In this document: positions 27,232-35,460 of the stretch, one piece after another
How positions within the stretch are numbered: the first letter of the stretch is position 1
Layout of the letters: each line of letters opens with the position of its first letter
Notes under the pieces: generated by a model
Database searches by the model: none
What the model saw: only the letters and a program-made list of their open reading frames with translations
Told to the model about the DNA's origin: nothing
Assembly (NCBI GenBank): GCA_965227875.1
Contig: OZ245783.1
Span: forward strand, 2,418,001-2,482,000
DNA length: 64,000 nucleotides
From: G965227875 sp965227875
GTDB lineage: Bacteria > Pseudomonadota > Alphaproteobacteria > Rhizobiales > JAJFHC01
Direction of reading: 5' to 3'
Translations under genes and position numbers: made by a program

Positions 27232-28356
27232 ATGGCCCTTGGCGGTGAACTCGACGGCGCGCTGGTGGTTTCCCTGGAACAGGCGGTGGCCGCCCCCTAT
27301 TGCGGCCTGCTGCTGGCGGACGCGGGCGCGAGGGTGATCAAGGTCGAACGGCCCGGCGGCGATTTCGCCCGTGCCTACGACCGGGGCGTCGACGGCAACA
27401 GCGTCTTTTTCGCCTGGCTCAACCGTGGCAAGGAATCCCTCTGCCTCGATCTCGACAGGGCGGACGACGCCAACCTTCTCCACGCGATGCTGGATCGGGC
27501 GGACGTGTTTCTCAGCAACCTGGCGCCCGGGGCGCTCGAGAAACGCGGGTTCGGCCACGAAGCCCTCGGCCGCCGCAATCCCGGCCTCGTCTCCTGTGAG
27601 ATCACCGGCTACGGCACCGGAGGCGAGGCGGCGTCGAAAAAGGCCTATGACTTTCTCGTCCAGGGCGAAACCGGGCTGTGCGCCGTCACCGGAACGCCAG
27701 CGGAGCCCGCCCGCGTGGGCATCTCCATCACCGATCTGTCCACCGGCCTCACGGCCTATTCCGCCATCCTGCGGGCGCTGATCGGGCGAGGCCGGCATGG
27801 CCGCGGCGCCGCCATCTCGGTCTCCATGTTCGACGTGCTCGCCGACTGGATGAACATGCCTCTGCTCGGCCACCGCTATCTGGGCGGTGCGCCGGCGCGC
27901 CTCGGCCTCACCCATGCGCTCATCTGCCCCTATGGCGCTTTCGCGACCGGCGACGGCGGCCAGGTGCTGATCGCGGTGCAGAACGACCGTGAATGGCGCG
28001 CCCTGTGCACCAGGGTGCTGGAGCGGCCGGACCTCGCCGACGATCCAAGGTTCGAGGGCAATGCCGCGCGGCTGGAGAATCGCGAGGCGGTCCATGGGGC
28101 GGTGGATGCGGTGTTTTCGGGGCTTCCCCGCGCGGAAATCGTGGGCCGTCTTGATGCGGCGCGTATCGCCTGCGCCCAGTTGAGCAGCGTCGCCGACCTC
28201 GCCGGTCACCGTTTTCTGCGCGAGACCCGGGCGCGCTTCGGCGACGTCGACCTTGCGATGGCGGACCTGCCGGTTCAAATAGAGGGCGAGCGTATCCGGG
28301 ACGTGCCTTTTCTCGACGAACACGGGGCGCGCATCCGCAAAGAATTCGGCGCCTGA
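27232..28356 (+). CDS. class III (CaiB/BaiF) CoA-transferase
   Basis: This 374-residue protein begins with the family pattern VVSLEQAVAAPYCGLLLADAG, continues RVIKVERPGGDFAR, and has the catalytic Asp at about 168 in SITDLSTGLTAYS. Class III CoA-transferases move CoA between carboxylic acids through an aspartyl-CoA intermediate. The divergent HMG-CoA lyase and enoyl-CoA hydratase suggest a dicarboxylate such as hydroxymethylglutarate or glutarate as substrate, as with the SUGCT enzyme; this is inference. It is followed by aldehyde dehydrogenase 26 bp downstream. Confidence 0.92.
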   Translation: MALGGELDGALVVSLEQAVAAPYCGLLLADAGARVIKVERPGGDFARAYDRGVDGNSVFFAWLNRGKESLCLDLDRADDANLLHAMLDRADVFLSNLAPGALEKRGFGHEALGRRNPGLVSCEITGYGTGGEAASKKAYDFLVQGETGLCAVTGTPAEPARVGISITDLSTGLTAYSAILRALIGRGRHGRGAAISVSMFDVLADWMNMPLLGHRYLGGAPARLGLTHALICPYGAFATGDGGQVLIAVQNDREWRALCTRVLERPDLADDPRFEGNAARLENREAVHGAVDAVFSGLPRAEIVGRLDAARIACAQLSSVADLAGHRFLRETRARFGDVDLAMADLPVQIEGERIRDVPFLDEHGARIRKEFGA

Positions 28357-28382
28357 GAGAACACCAGGGAGACAAGCGGCAG

Positions 28383-29858
28383 ATGGAAAAATACCGGCAC
28401 TACATCAACGGCCAGTGGAGCGATCCCTCTTCGGGCGAATGGTTCAACACGGAAAATCCCTATACCGGCGAGGTCTGGGCCCAGGTGGCGAAGGGCAATG
28501 CGGCCGACGTGGACGCGGCGGTGTCGGCGGCGAAAGCGGCCTTCGAGGGCGGTTGGGCGGACATGCACCCCACCCAGCGCGGCAAGCTGCTGGTGAAATT
28601 GTCCGAACTGATCGAGCGCGACGCCGCCAGGCTTGGCGAGATCGAGGTCACCGACAACGGCAAGCTGATTGCCGAGATGGGCGGCCAGACGAGATACATG
28701 GCCGAGTGGTACCGCTATTACGGCGGGCTCGCCGACAAGGTCGAGGGCGCGGTCATCCCGTCCGACAAGCCCGGTGTCTTCAACTTCACGCGTCACGAAC
28801 CGCTCGGCGTCGTCGGCATCATCACGCCGTGGAACTCGCCCCTCCTGCTGTTGTCGTGGAAACTGCCGGCCGCCCTGGCGGCCGGCAACACCGCCGTCAT
28901 CAAGCCTTCGGAATTCACCTCCGCCTCGACGCTGGAGTTCATGAAGCTCGTCGAGGAGGCCGGTATCCCGCCGGGCGTCGTCAACGTGGTGACGGGTTTC
29001 GGTCTCGATGTCGGCGCGCCGCTCGTCGAGCATCCTGACGTGACCAAGATCGCCTTCACGGGCTCCGACATGTCCGGCCAGAAGATCTACGAATCCGCTG
29101 CCCGCCAGATCAAGCCGGTCACCCTCGAACTCGGCGGCAAGTCGCCGAACATCGTCTTCGAGGACGCCGACATGGAAGCTGCCGTCATGGGCGCGGTTTC
29201 GGGAATCTTCGCGGCCACCGGCCAGACCTGCATTGCCGGTTCACGACTTCTTCTGCAGAAGTCGATCCACAACGAATTCGTCGACCGCCTCGTGGAGGTG
29301 GCGAAGAGCGCGACGATCGGCGATCCCATGTCCATGGACACCCATGTGGGGCCGGTGACGACGCCGCCGCAGTACCAGAAGATCCTCGACTATATCGAGG
29401 TGGCGAGGCAGGACGGGGCGGAATGCGTGCTCGGCGGCGGCCCCTATAGCGGTCCCGGCGCGAAAGGCCGCCAGTTCGTCGAGCCGACCATCTTCACCGG
29501 CGTCGACAACTCCATGCGCATTGCCCAGGAAGAGGTCTTTGGTCCGGTCCTCGGCGTCATCCCCTTCGATACCGAGGAGGATGCGATCCGCATCGGCAAC
29601 GACGTGAATTTCGGCCTGGCCGCGGGCGTCTGGACCCGCGACATCGGCCGGGCGATCCGCATGTCGGAGAAACTGCGGGTCGGCACCGTCTGGGTGAACA
29701 CCTACCGCGCGGTGAGCTACACCTCTCCCTTCGGCGGCTACAAGCGTTCAGGCCTGGGACGGGAAAGCGGCATGGACGCCATCAAGCAGTTCATGCAGGT
29801 GAAGTCAGTGTGGATCGCCCAGGAAACCAGCGTCGCCAATCCCTTTATCATGCGGTGA
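28383..29858 (+). CDS. NAD(P)-dependent aldehyde dehydrogenase
   Basis: This 491-residue protein is full length for the ALDH family. It has the NAD-binding GVVGIITPWNSPLLLLSWKL, the Glu motif LELGGKSPN, the catalytic Cys in TGQTCIAGSR and the C-terminal FGGYKRSGLGRESG. It oxidises an aldehyde to the acid, possibly supplying the neighbouring CoA-transferase with its carboxylate. The 26-bp gap from the CoA-transferase and 49-bp gap to the MmgE/PrpD gene indicate one operon. The substrate cannot be read from sequence. Confidence 0.95.
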   Translation: MEKYRHYINGQWSDPSSGEWFNTENPYTGEVWAQVAKGNAADVDAAVSAAKAAFEGGWADMHPTQRGKLLVKLSELIERDAARLGEIEVTDNGKLIAEMGGQTRYMAEWYRYYGGLADKVEGAVIPSDKPGVFNFTRHEPLGVVGIITPWNSPLLLLSWKLPAALAAGNTAVIKPSEFTSASTLEFMKLVEEAGIPPGVVNVVTGFGLDVGAPLVEHPDVTKIAFTGSDMSGQKIYESAARQIKPVTLELGGKSPNIVFEDADMEAAVMGAVSGIFAATGQTCIAGSRLLLQKSIHNEFVDRLVEVAKSATIGDPMSMDTHVGPVTTPPQYQKILDYIEVARQDGAECVLGGGPYSGPGAKGRQFVEPTIFTGVDNSMRIAQEEVFGPVLGVIPFDTEEDAIRIGNDVNFGLAAGVWTRDIGRAIRMSEKLRVGTVWVNTYRAVSYTSPFGGYKRSGLGRESGMDAIKQFMQVKSVWIAQETSVANPFIMR

Positions 29859-29907
29859 GGGGACTGTCCGCGAAACTGGCGGCATGATCTAGAAAAGGAA
29901 AAGACCG

Positions 29908-31272
29908 ATGGACGGCAGTCCGGCAATGGAAACCGAAGCCCGGGCGGTGGGCGCGACCGTTCGACTGGCCCGCTTCGCCGCCGAAACCGCCAGCGACGCC
30001 CTTCCGGCGTCGGTGCTGCATGTCCTGCGCCTCTCGATGCTCGACTGGATCGCGGTGGGGGTGCGCGGGTGCGAGGAACCGGTCAGCGGCATCGTGCGCG
30101 ACATGGTCGCCGCCGAAGGGGGCGCGCCGGAAGCGACCGTGTTCGGCCTCGACCGGAAACTGCCCGCACGCGCGGCCGCGCTCGTCAACGGGACCACGTC
30201 CCATGCGCTCGACTACGACGACACGCATTTCATCTATATCGGTCATCCGAGCGTCGCCGTTCTGCCGGCCGCGTTCGCCATGGTGGAACGGACCGGCGCG
30301 TCCGGTGCTGAAACCCTGGCCGCTGCGCTGATCGGCATGGAAACCGCCTGCCGGACCGGTGCATGGATGGGCCGGGACCATTACCAGAAAGGCTTCCATC
30401 AGACGGCCACCTCTGGCTCTGTCGGGGCGGCGGCCGCCGCCGGCCGGCTGTTGGGGCTCGGTGCGGACCGCATGGCGCACGCCCTCGGGCTCGCCGCGAC
30501 CATGGCCGCCGGCCTCAAGTCCCAGTTCGGCACCATGGGCAAGCCGTTTCATGCCGGACGCGCGGCGTCGGCCGGCGTCGAGGCGGCACTGCTGGCCGCG
30601 TCAGGCTTCGTCTCCCGTCCCGACGGTCTGGAATGCGAACAGGGGCTGGCCGCGACCCATGCGGGCGAAATGAAGGAGGGCGCGCTCGGCGAACCGCCGC
30701 TCGGCAAAGCCTTCGTCTTCGAGACCGTGCAGCACAAGTTTCACGCCTGTTGCCACGGCACCCACGCCGTCCTCGAGGCGCTGGGCGAGCTTCGCGCGGC
30801 CCACGGCCTTGCGGCGGAGGATGTTGCGGGAGTAACGGTGGCGGTGCCTCCGCGTTTCCTGAGTGTCTGCAACATCCCCACGCCCGTGACCGGGCTGGAG
30901 GCCAAGTTCAGCTACAGGCATACCGCGGCCATGGTGCTTGCCGGCGAGGATACAGGCGCACTGGACAGCTATTCCGACGAGAGCTGCACTGAGCCGGGGC
31001 TCGCCGCCCTGCGCGAAACCGTCCGGGTCGAGGCCGACCCGGAGCTGCCGGAGACCGCCGCCCGCGTCACGGTCGAACGCCGCGACGGAAGTACGGTGGA
31101 CGGGTTTCATGACATCGAGACACCGCTTGGCGCCGATGTCCGGGAAGGCAAGGTCCGCGCCAAGGCGGCCGCGCTGCTCGGCGAGGCCCGGGCGGACGCC
31201 TGCTGGTCGGCCCTCGCGGGGCTTGGCGCTGCGGCCGTGTCGACCGACCTTTCGCGGCTGATCGATCCCTGA
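29908..31272 (+). CDS. MmgE/PrpD family protein
   Basis: This 454-residue protein has MmgE/PrpD features: an all-helical first domain with ALVNGTTSHALDYDD and GMETACRTGAWMG, then KPFHAGRAASAGVEAALLA, and a second domain after about residue 280. Family members include 2-methylcitrate dehydratase and cis-aconitate decarboxylase, so hydration or decarboxylation of a tricarboxylate-like compound is likely but unspecified. It ends the plus-strand operon and converges with the enolase-superfamily gene, with stops 28 bp apart. Confidence 0.9.
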   Translation: MDGSPAMETEARAVGATVRLARFAAETASDALPASVLHVLRLSMLDWIAVGVRGCEEPVSGIVRDMVAAEGGAPEATVFGLDRKLPARAAALVNGTTSHALDYDDTHFIYIGHPSVAVLPAAFAMVERTGASGAETLAAALIGMETACRTGAWMGRDHYQKGFHQTATSGSVGAAAAAGRLLGLGADRMAHALGLAATMAAGLKSQFGTMGKPFHAGRAASAGVEAALLAASGFVSRPDGLECEQGLAATHAGEMKEGALGEPPLGKAFVFETVQHKFHACCHGTHAVLEALGELRAAHGLAAEDVAGVTVAVPPRFLSVCNIPTPVTGLEAKFSYRHTAAMVLAGEDTGALDSYSDESCTEPGLAALRETVRVEADPELPETAARVTVERRDGSTVDGFHDIETPLGADVREGKVRAKAAALLGEARADACWSALAGLGAAAVSTDLSRLIDP

Positions 31273-31300
31273 AGGTCCGGCCAGGTCTCGAGAGGACGCT

Positions 31301-32485
31301 TCAGGCGCCGTCGCAGACGATCTCGCCGGTCTTGTGGGCCTCGATGAAGCCGCGGTCGTAGCTCACGCCGAGGCCAGGCCCGTCCGGCACCGGGACGCAG
31401 CCGTCGTCGCCGAGCGCTTCGGTCTGGTCGGAATAGCCGCATGTGTAGACCGGTGCGATGACGTTCGCCATGCCGGGTCCCACCAGCGCCATCTCGTAGA
31501 GATGGGTGTTCCGGATCGCCGACATGCACACCCGGTGGGCCGGCCCGGCGGCGTGCAGTTGGATGTCCGTTCCCATGGCCTCGCACAGATGGGCGAGCTT
31601 CATCGCCCCCGTGATGCCCATGTCGTACTCCGGGTCGGCGTGGATCATGTCGCAGCCGCCGCCGGCGAGAAATGCGGCCTTCAGCTCGATCCCGCGCACG
31701 TGCTCGGTGACCAGGAGCGGCGTGGCGAGTTTCTCGCGCAGCCGCCGGTGACCCTCGAGTGATGTCGAGGCGTCGCGATAGGGATCTTCGTACCAGAAGG
31801 CGCCGATCTCGTCGCAGACGCGGCCCACCGCAAGGGCGTCCATCCAGGTGTGAAGCGTGCTGGCCGGATCGAGCATGATGCGCCAGCCGTCGCCGACGCG
31901 CGCCCGCACGCCACGCAGGTTGGCGCACTCGCGGTCGGTGTCACCATCGATCCAGCCGTGGATCTTGAAGCCGTGGAAACCGCGTGCCTTGCAGGCCTCG
32001 GCATAGTCGGCGAAGGCCTCGGGCGTATCGAGGCCGCCCGGCGTTTCCTGGCCGTGATAGGTGCTGGCATAGGCAGGCAGCCTGTCGCGCCAGCCGCCCA
32101 GCATGGCCTTGACCGAAAGGCCAGAGAGCCTGCCGCACAGGTCCCACAGCGCGATGTCGAGCACCCCGTGGCCCATGTGGTCATAGGCGCGCACCTCGCG
32201 CTTCATGTCATCCCAGATCTTCTCGCGGGTGAACGGGTCGCGGCCCACCATCATGGGCGCCAGCATGCCGGCCTGCGCCATGGCCGACGGCGTGCCGACC
32301 CAGTTGGCGACATACTCTCCGGCGATGCTCTCGTCGGTGTCGATCCTGACCGCGAAGCGTTTCGCCTCGAGAGTGGCGCCTCGGGTGTAGGCCATGTTGC
32401 CGACGCCGGCCGCTGCGGCCGAAAGCGCCATGTCGGGCACGCCGAAAGTGAACTCGGTGAGTGTGACTCGGGTGATTTTCGTCAT
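31301..32485 (-). CDS. mandelate racemase/muconate lactonizing enzyme family dehydratase
   Basis: This 394-residue enolase-superfamily protein has an N-terminal capping domain (1-125) and a barrel with the Lys region GFHGFKIHGW. Metal-ligand regions are MLDPASTLHTW, WYEDPYRD and TEHVRGIE, and the C-terminal barrel carries HADPEYDMGITG and DIQLHAAGPAH. Such enzymes abstract an alpha proton from a carboxylate, usually dehydrating sugar acids. It lies 24 bp upstream of the PhyH gene's stop in minus-strand order, so the PhyH gene is transcribed first and this gene follows. Confidence 0.9.
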   Translation of the reverse strand: MTKITRVTLTEFTFGVPDMALSAAAAGVGNMAYTRGATLEAKRFAVRIDTDESIAGEYVANWVGTPSAMAQAGMLAPMMVGRDPFTREKIWDDMKREVRAYDHMGHGVLDIALWDLCGRLSGLSVKAMLGGWRDRLPAYASTYHGQETPGGLDTPEAFADYAEACKARGFHGFKIHGWIDGDTDRECANLRGVRARVGDGWRIMLDPASTLHTWMDALAVGRVCDEIGAFWYEDPYRDASTSLEGHRRLREKLATPLLVTEHVRGIELKAAFLAGGGCDMIHADPEYDMGITGAMKLAHLCEAMGTDIQLHAAGPAHRVCMSAIRNTHLYEMALVGPGMANVIAPVYTCGYSDQTEALGDDGCVPVPDGPGLGVSYDRGFIEAHKTGEIVCDGA

Positions 32486-32508
32486 TGCTGGCGGTCCGGT
32501 CTCCGGTT

Positions 32509-33411
32509 CTACATCATGCCGCCCGACGACTTGTCCTCGCCGGCCTGCGCTGCATAGATCGACGTGTAGCCTTTGGACCAGTCCGGCGGAATCTGGCAGG
32601 GGCGCGGATCGTGGTGGGCCCAGGCGACGGGTTCCTCGCGCACGAGCCTGTATGTGTTTCGGGTCGGCGAGGGGTGCGCGGTGTAGGGCTTGGCGTCCGC
32701 CGACGTATAGCAGTTCAGCAGCAGCGGCCGCGGCACGGGCGATTTGGACGATGGCGAATAGTGCAGGGTGCGGGCGTTGTGGATGGTGAGCGTGCCGGCC
32801 GGGCCCGTCATGTACTCGACCCGGGACATGTCCACGCCGGCCGCGTCTTCGTCCGACAGCATCCCGGTCCAGTTTCCCTCTCCGTCATACTGGTCGTAGA
32901 GGTCCTCGTTGTGGGATCCGCGCACGGCCGCCAGCGGGCCGTTGGACATGTCCGTATCCGCCAGGTAGCAGCCGATGGTCAGCACGTTGTAGTTCGTGTG
33001 CGGGAAGAACTGGATGTCCTGGTGCCACTTGACCGTGTCCGAGGCGTCGAACCACTTGAAGTTCAGCTTCGCGTGGTGGAACACCACGTTGGGGCCGACG
33101 AGGTCTGCCGCGACATCCGCCATCAGTCCCGTGGCGAAGTCCCAGTAGGCCGCGTGCCGGGCATCGGGGCTCTTGAGCCGGCGCAGGACGGGCCGCTCCG
33201 CGGTATGTTCCGGGGCCACGTCGAACGTGTCGTCCGACGCCGTCACCGACCGGCTTTTCTCGAAGAAGTCATTCGTGACGTCCTGCAGCGTTCTCAGCGT
33301 GTCCTGCGGAACCAGGCCGGGCACGCTGACGAACCCGTTTTCGAAATAGCGTTCGCGCTGCTCCGCGGTCAGCACCCTCGGTTCGTGTGCGAGGATTTCC
33401 TCTGGTGTCAT
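32509..33411 (-). CDS. phytanoyl-CoA dioxygenase (PhyH) family 2-oxoglutarate/Fe(II) oxygenase
   Basis: This 300-residue protein has the 2-His-1-Asp iron site: HxD in KWHQDIQFFPH and the distal His in TIHNARTLHYS, followed by a 2OG-binding basic residue. Members hydroxylate small molecules with 2-oxoglutarate and O2. The frame is open to 33477, but ATG 33411 (MTPEEILAHEPR) has an AGGAG site and is preferred. It forms an operon with the enolase-superfamily enzyme downstream, implying a two-step oxidation-dehydration on one substrate. Confidence 0.88.
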   Translation of the reverse strand: MTPEEILAHEPRVLTAEQRERYFENGFVSVPGLVPQDTLRTLQDVTNDFFEKSRSVTASDDTFDVAPEHTAERPVLRRLKSPDARHAAYWDFATGLMADVAADLVGPNVVFHHAKLNFKWFDASDTVKWHQDIQFFPHTNYNVLTIGCYLADTDMSNGPLAAVRGSHNEDLYDQYDGEGNWTGMLSDEDAAGVDMSRVEYMTGPAGTLTIHNARTLHYSPSSKSPVPRPLLLNCYTSADAKPYTAHPSPTRNTYRLVREEPVAWAHHDPRPCQIPPDWSKGYTSIYAAQAGEDKSSGGMM

Positions 33412-33614
33412 GTCGGCGCCTCTCCTGGTGTCCACCGCACGTTCGCCGCCTTGCACGGTCCCCGCGTCGTTCCTCATGCTGGGATACTAACGCCCGATTC
33501 GGTATGTGGGAACGGCGGTCGGGGACCGCCGGCGGCATGCCCTGCCCTTGGCAAGGGCCGCGCGCGACACATATTGCACCGCGTGCATCCGTCGGACGAA
33601 AGGGAGGTATGCGG

Positions 33615-34211
33615 ATGATCTTCTTGCCACGCGGGCTGGTTTCATTCACCGCCGTCATCATTTTCGGGATGACGGTTCTTGCCGTCAACGGCCACCAGGC
33701 GAGGGCCGCCGGAGAGGCCGGCGTCTGGGCGGCGCTTCGCGGTGGCGGGCATGTCGCGCTCCTGCGACACGCGCTTGCGCCCGGGACCGGCGATCCGGCG
33801 GAATTCGCGATCGGCGACTGCAGCACCCAGCGCAACCTCTCGGACGAAGGCCGCGCCCAGGCGCGCCGGATCGGCGAACGCCTGCGCGCCAACGGCATTA
33901 CGGCGGCGAGGGTGTTCACCAGCAAGTGGTGCCGCTGCCGCGACACCGCGGCCGAACTCGGTTTCGGAGCGGCACGCGACCTGCCCGCCCTCAATTCCTT
34001 CTTCCGCCGCACCGAGCGCCGCGCACCGCAGACGCGCGCCCTGAAGGACTGGCTCGCCGCGCAGGATCTCTCGACCCCGGTGGTGCTCGTCACCCACCAG
34101 GTCAACATCAGCGCCCTTGCCGGGACATACGCCGCCTCGGGCGAACTGGTGATCGTGCGCCCGGACGCGGACGGAGAAGTCGAGGTGGTGGGGCGCATCG
34201 CGACGCAGTGA
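33615..34211 (+). CDS. secreted histidine phosphatase family protein
   Basis: This 198-residue protein starts with a signal peptide or anchor (LVSFTAVIIFGMTVLAVNG), then has the phosphohistidine motif LLRHALAPGTGD and the second catalytic His in LVTHQVNISAL. Members remove phosphate from small molecules; the periplasmic substrate is unknown. The ATG at 33609 is only 1 nt from GGAGG, so 33615, 7 nt away, is the better start. It is divergent from the PhyH gene. Confidence 0.85.
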   Translation: MIFLPRGLVSFTAVIIFGMTVLAVNGHQARAAGEAGVWAALRGGGHVALLRHALAPGTGDPAEFAIGDCSTQRNLSDEGRAQARRIGERLRANGITAARVFTSKWCRCRDTAAELGFGAARDLPALNSFFRRTERRAPQTRALKDWLAAQDLSTPVVLVTHQVNISALAGTYAASGELVIVRPDADGEVEVVGRIATQ

Positions 34212-34308
34212 CGGCCCGAGCCGGCTGCAACCGCGTAGTGGCGGACCGGGAACGAAACCGGGCCCCGAAACGTTGCCTTGACGGCAGGCAACAATCGGGA
34301 GACCGGGC

Positions 34309-34791
34309 ATGAACAATTATCTGCGCTTCGCGGCGATGCTTCTGACGTCGGCGGTGGTGATGTACGCCATCACCTATCTCAACAGCAAAGAGATCTTCAA
34401 TCACATGCTCTTCAGCGAGACACGGTTGTTCATGACCATGCTCATGATGTCGGCCATGGCCGGCGTCATGCTCCTGTGGATGCTCGACATGTATCCGGAC
34501 GCCCGCATCAACGCAGGCATTCTTGCCGGCGCGGCGGTGCTGTTTGTCTCGGCGCTTGCCCTCGTGCGGAGCCAGGCGACCGTGGACGACGTCGATTACA
34601 TGCAAGCCATGATTCCCCACCATTCGATCGCGATCCTGACCAGCGAGAACGCGAAGATCTCCGATCCGCGCGTGCGTAAACTGGCCGATGAAATCATCAA
34701 GGCGCAGCGCCGCGAGATCGCGGAGATGAAGGCGCTGATCGCGGATCTCGAAGGCCAATCCACCAACACCGCCACTCTCGCGAGCAAGTAG
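34309..34791 (+). CDS. DUF305 membrane protein
   Basis: This 160-residue protein has three hydrophobic segments (about 5-25, 40-58, 68-88) followed by a periplasmic DUF305 portion with DYMQAMIPHHSIAI and a charged helix. The conserved His pair in MIPHH is thought to bind metal, and DUF305 genes often sit near copper or heavy-metal functions. No such neighbour is here. It stands alone after the phosphatase with a 97-bp gap. Confidence 0.88.
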   Translation: MNNYLRFAAMLLTSAVVMYAITYLNSKEIFNHMLFSETRLFMTMLMMSAMAGVMLLWMLDMYPDARINAGILAGAAVLFVSALALVRSQATVDDVDYMQAMIPHHSIAILTSENAKISDPRVRKLADEIIKAQRREIAEMKALIADLEGQSTNTATLASK

Positions 34792-34929
34792 GCCAGCGGG
34801 GGCAGGTCCGGTCCCTGAGGCTGGTCTTCAGGACCGGCCCGGTCTAAACCCTCCACGAACCGTGTGACCCCCGATGGCGCCGGCCCGGCCCGGCCCGGTT
34901 GCGACCGTCTCTCACGTGGAGTGGAGCCG

Positions 34930-35457
34930 ATGACTTCTCCCGACAGACCCACGCTGCATGTCCTTGCCGGCAGGATATGTGCCGGCAAGTCGACGCTGGC
35001 GGACCGGCTCGTCCGGTCCCCGGCGACGGTCGTCGTGCGGGAGGACGAATGGCTCGGCACGCTCTTCGGCGACGACATGAAATCGGTCGCCGACTTCGTC
35101 CGCTGCTCGGCCCGCCTGCGCGCGGCGATGACCCCGCATCTGGTGGATCTCCTGCAGTCGGGCCTCTCCGTGGTCCTCGATTTTCAGGCCAACACCGTGG
35201 CGGCGAGACAATGGATGCGGGACGTGGCCGGGACGGCCGGCAGCGCGTGCCGTCTGCATTTCCTCGATGTGTCCGAAGACGAATGCCGGGCCCGGCTGCG
35301 CCGGCGCAATGCCGAAGGGCGCCATCCTTTCACGGTGACGGACGAACAGTTCGACGCGATCTCCGCCCACTTCGTGGCGCCGGGATCGGAAGAGGGGTTC
35401 GAGATCGTGGTGTACGGCGAAGACGACAACGGCGCGGGCCCGCTGCCCGGCGGGTGA
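34930..35457 (+). CDS. P-loop ATPase/kinase (AAA_33/zeta-like)
   Basis: This 175-residue protein has Walker A AGRICAGKST at about residues 14-23, VVREDEWLG after it, and a lid-like basic stretch ARLRRRNAEGRHPF. This layout matches small nucleotide or antibiotic kinases and zeta-toxin-like proteins, and the substrate is unknown. No antitoxin partner lies next to it, so a toxin role is not supported. The frame opens at 34864, but ATG 34930 follows GGAG and gives the expected short lead to the P-loop. Confidence 0.8.
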   Translation: MTSPDRPTLHVLAGRICAGKSTLADRLVRSPATVVVREDEWLGTLFGDDMKSVADFVRCSARLRAAMTPHLVDLLQSGLSVVLDFQANTVAARQWMRDVAGTAGSACRLHFLDVSEDECRARLRRRNAEGRHPFTVTDEQFDAISAHFVAPGSEEGFEIVVYGEDDNGAGPLPGG

Positions 35458-35460
35458 GCG

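Noticed and set aside
34930..35457. Zeta-type toxin of a toxin-antitoxin pair
   Set aside because: No small antitoxin gene is adjacent; only a generic P-loop kinase call is supported.
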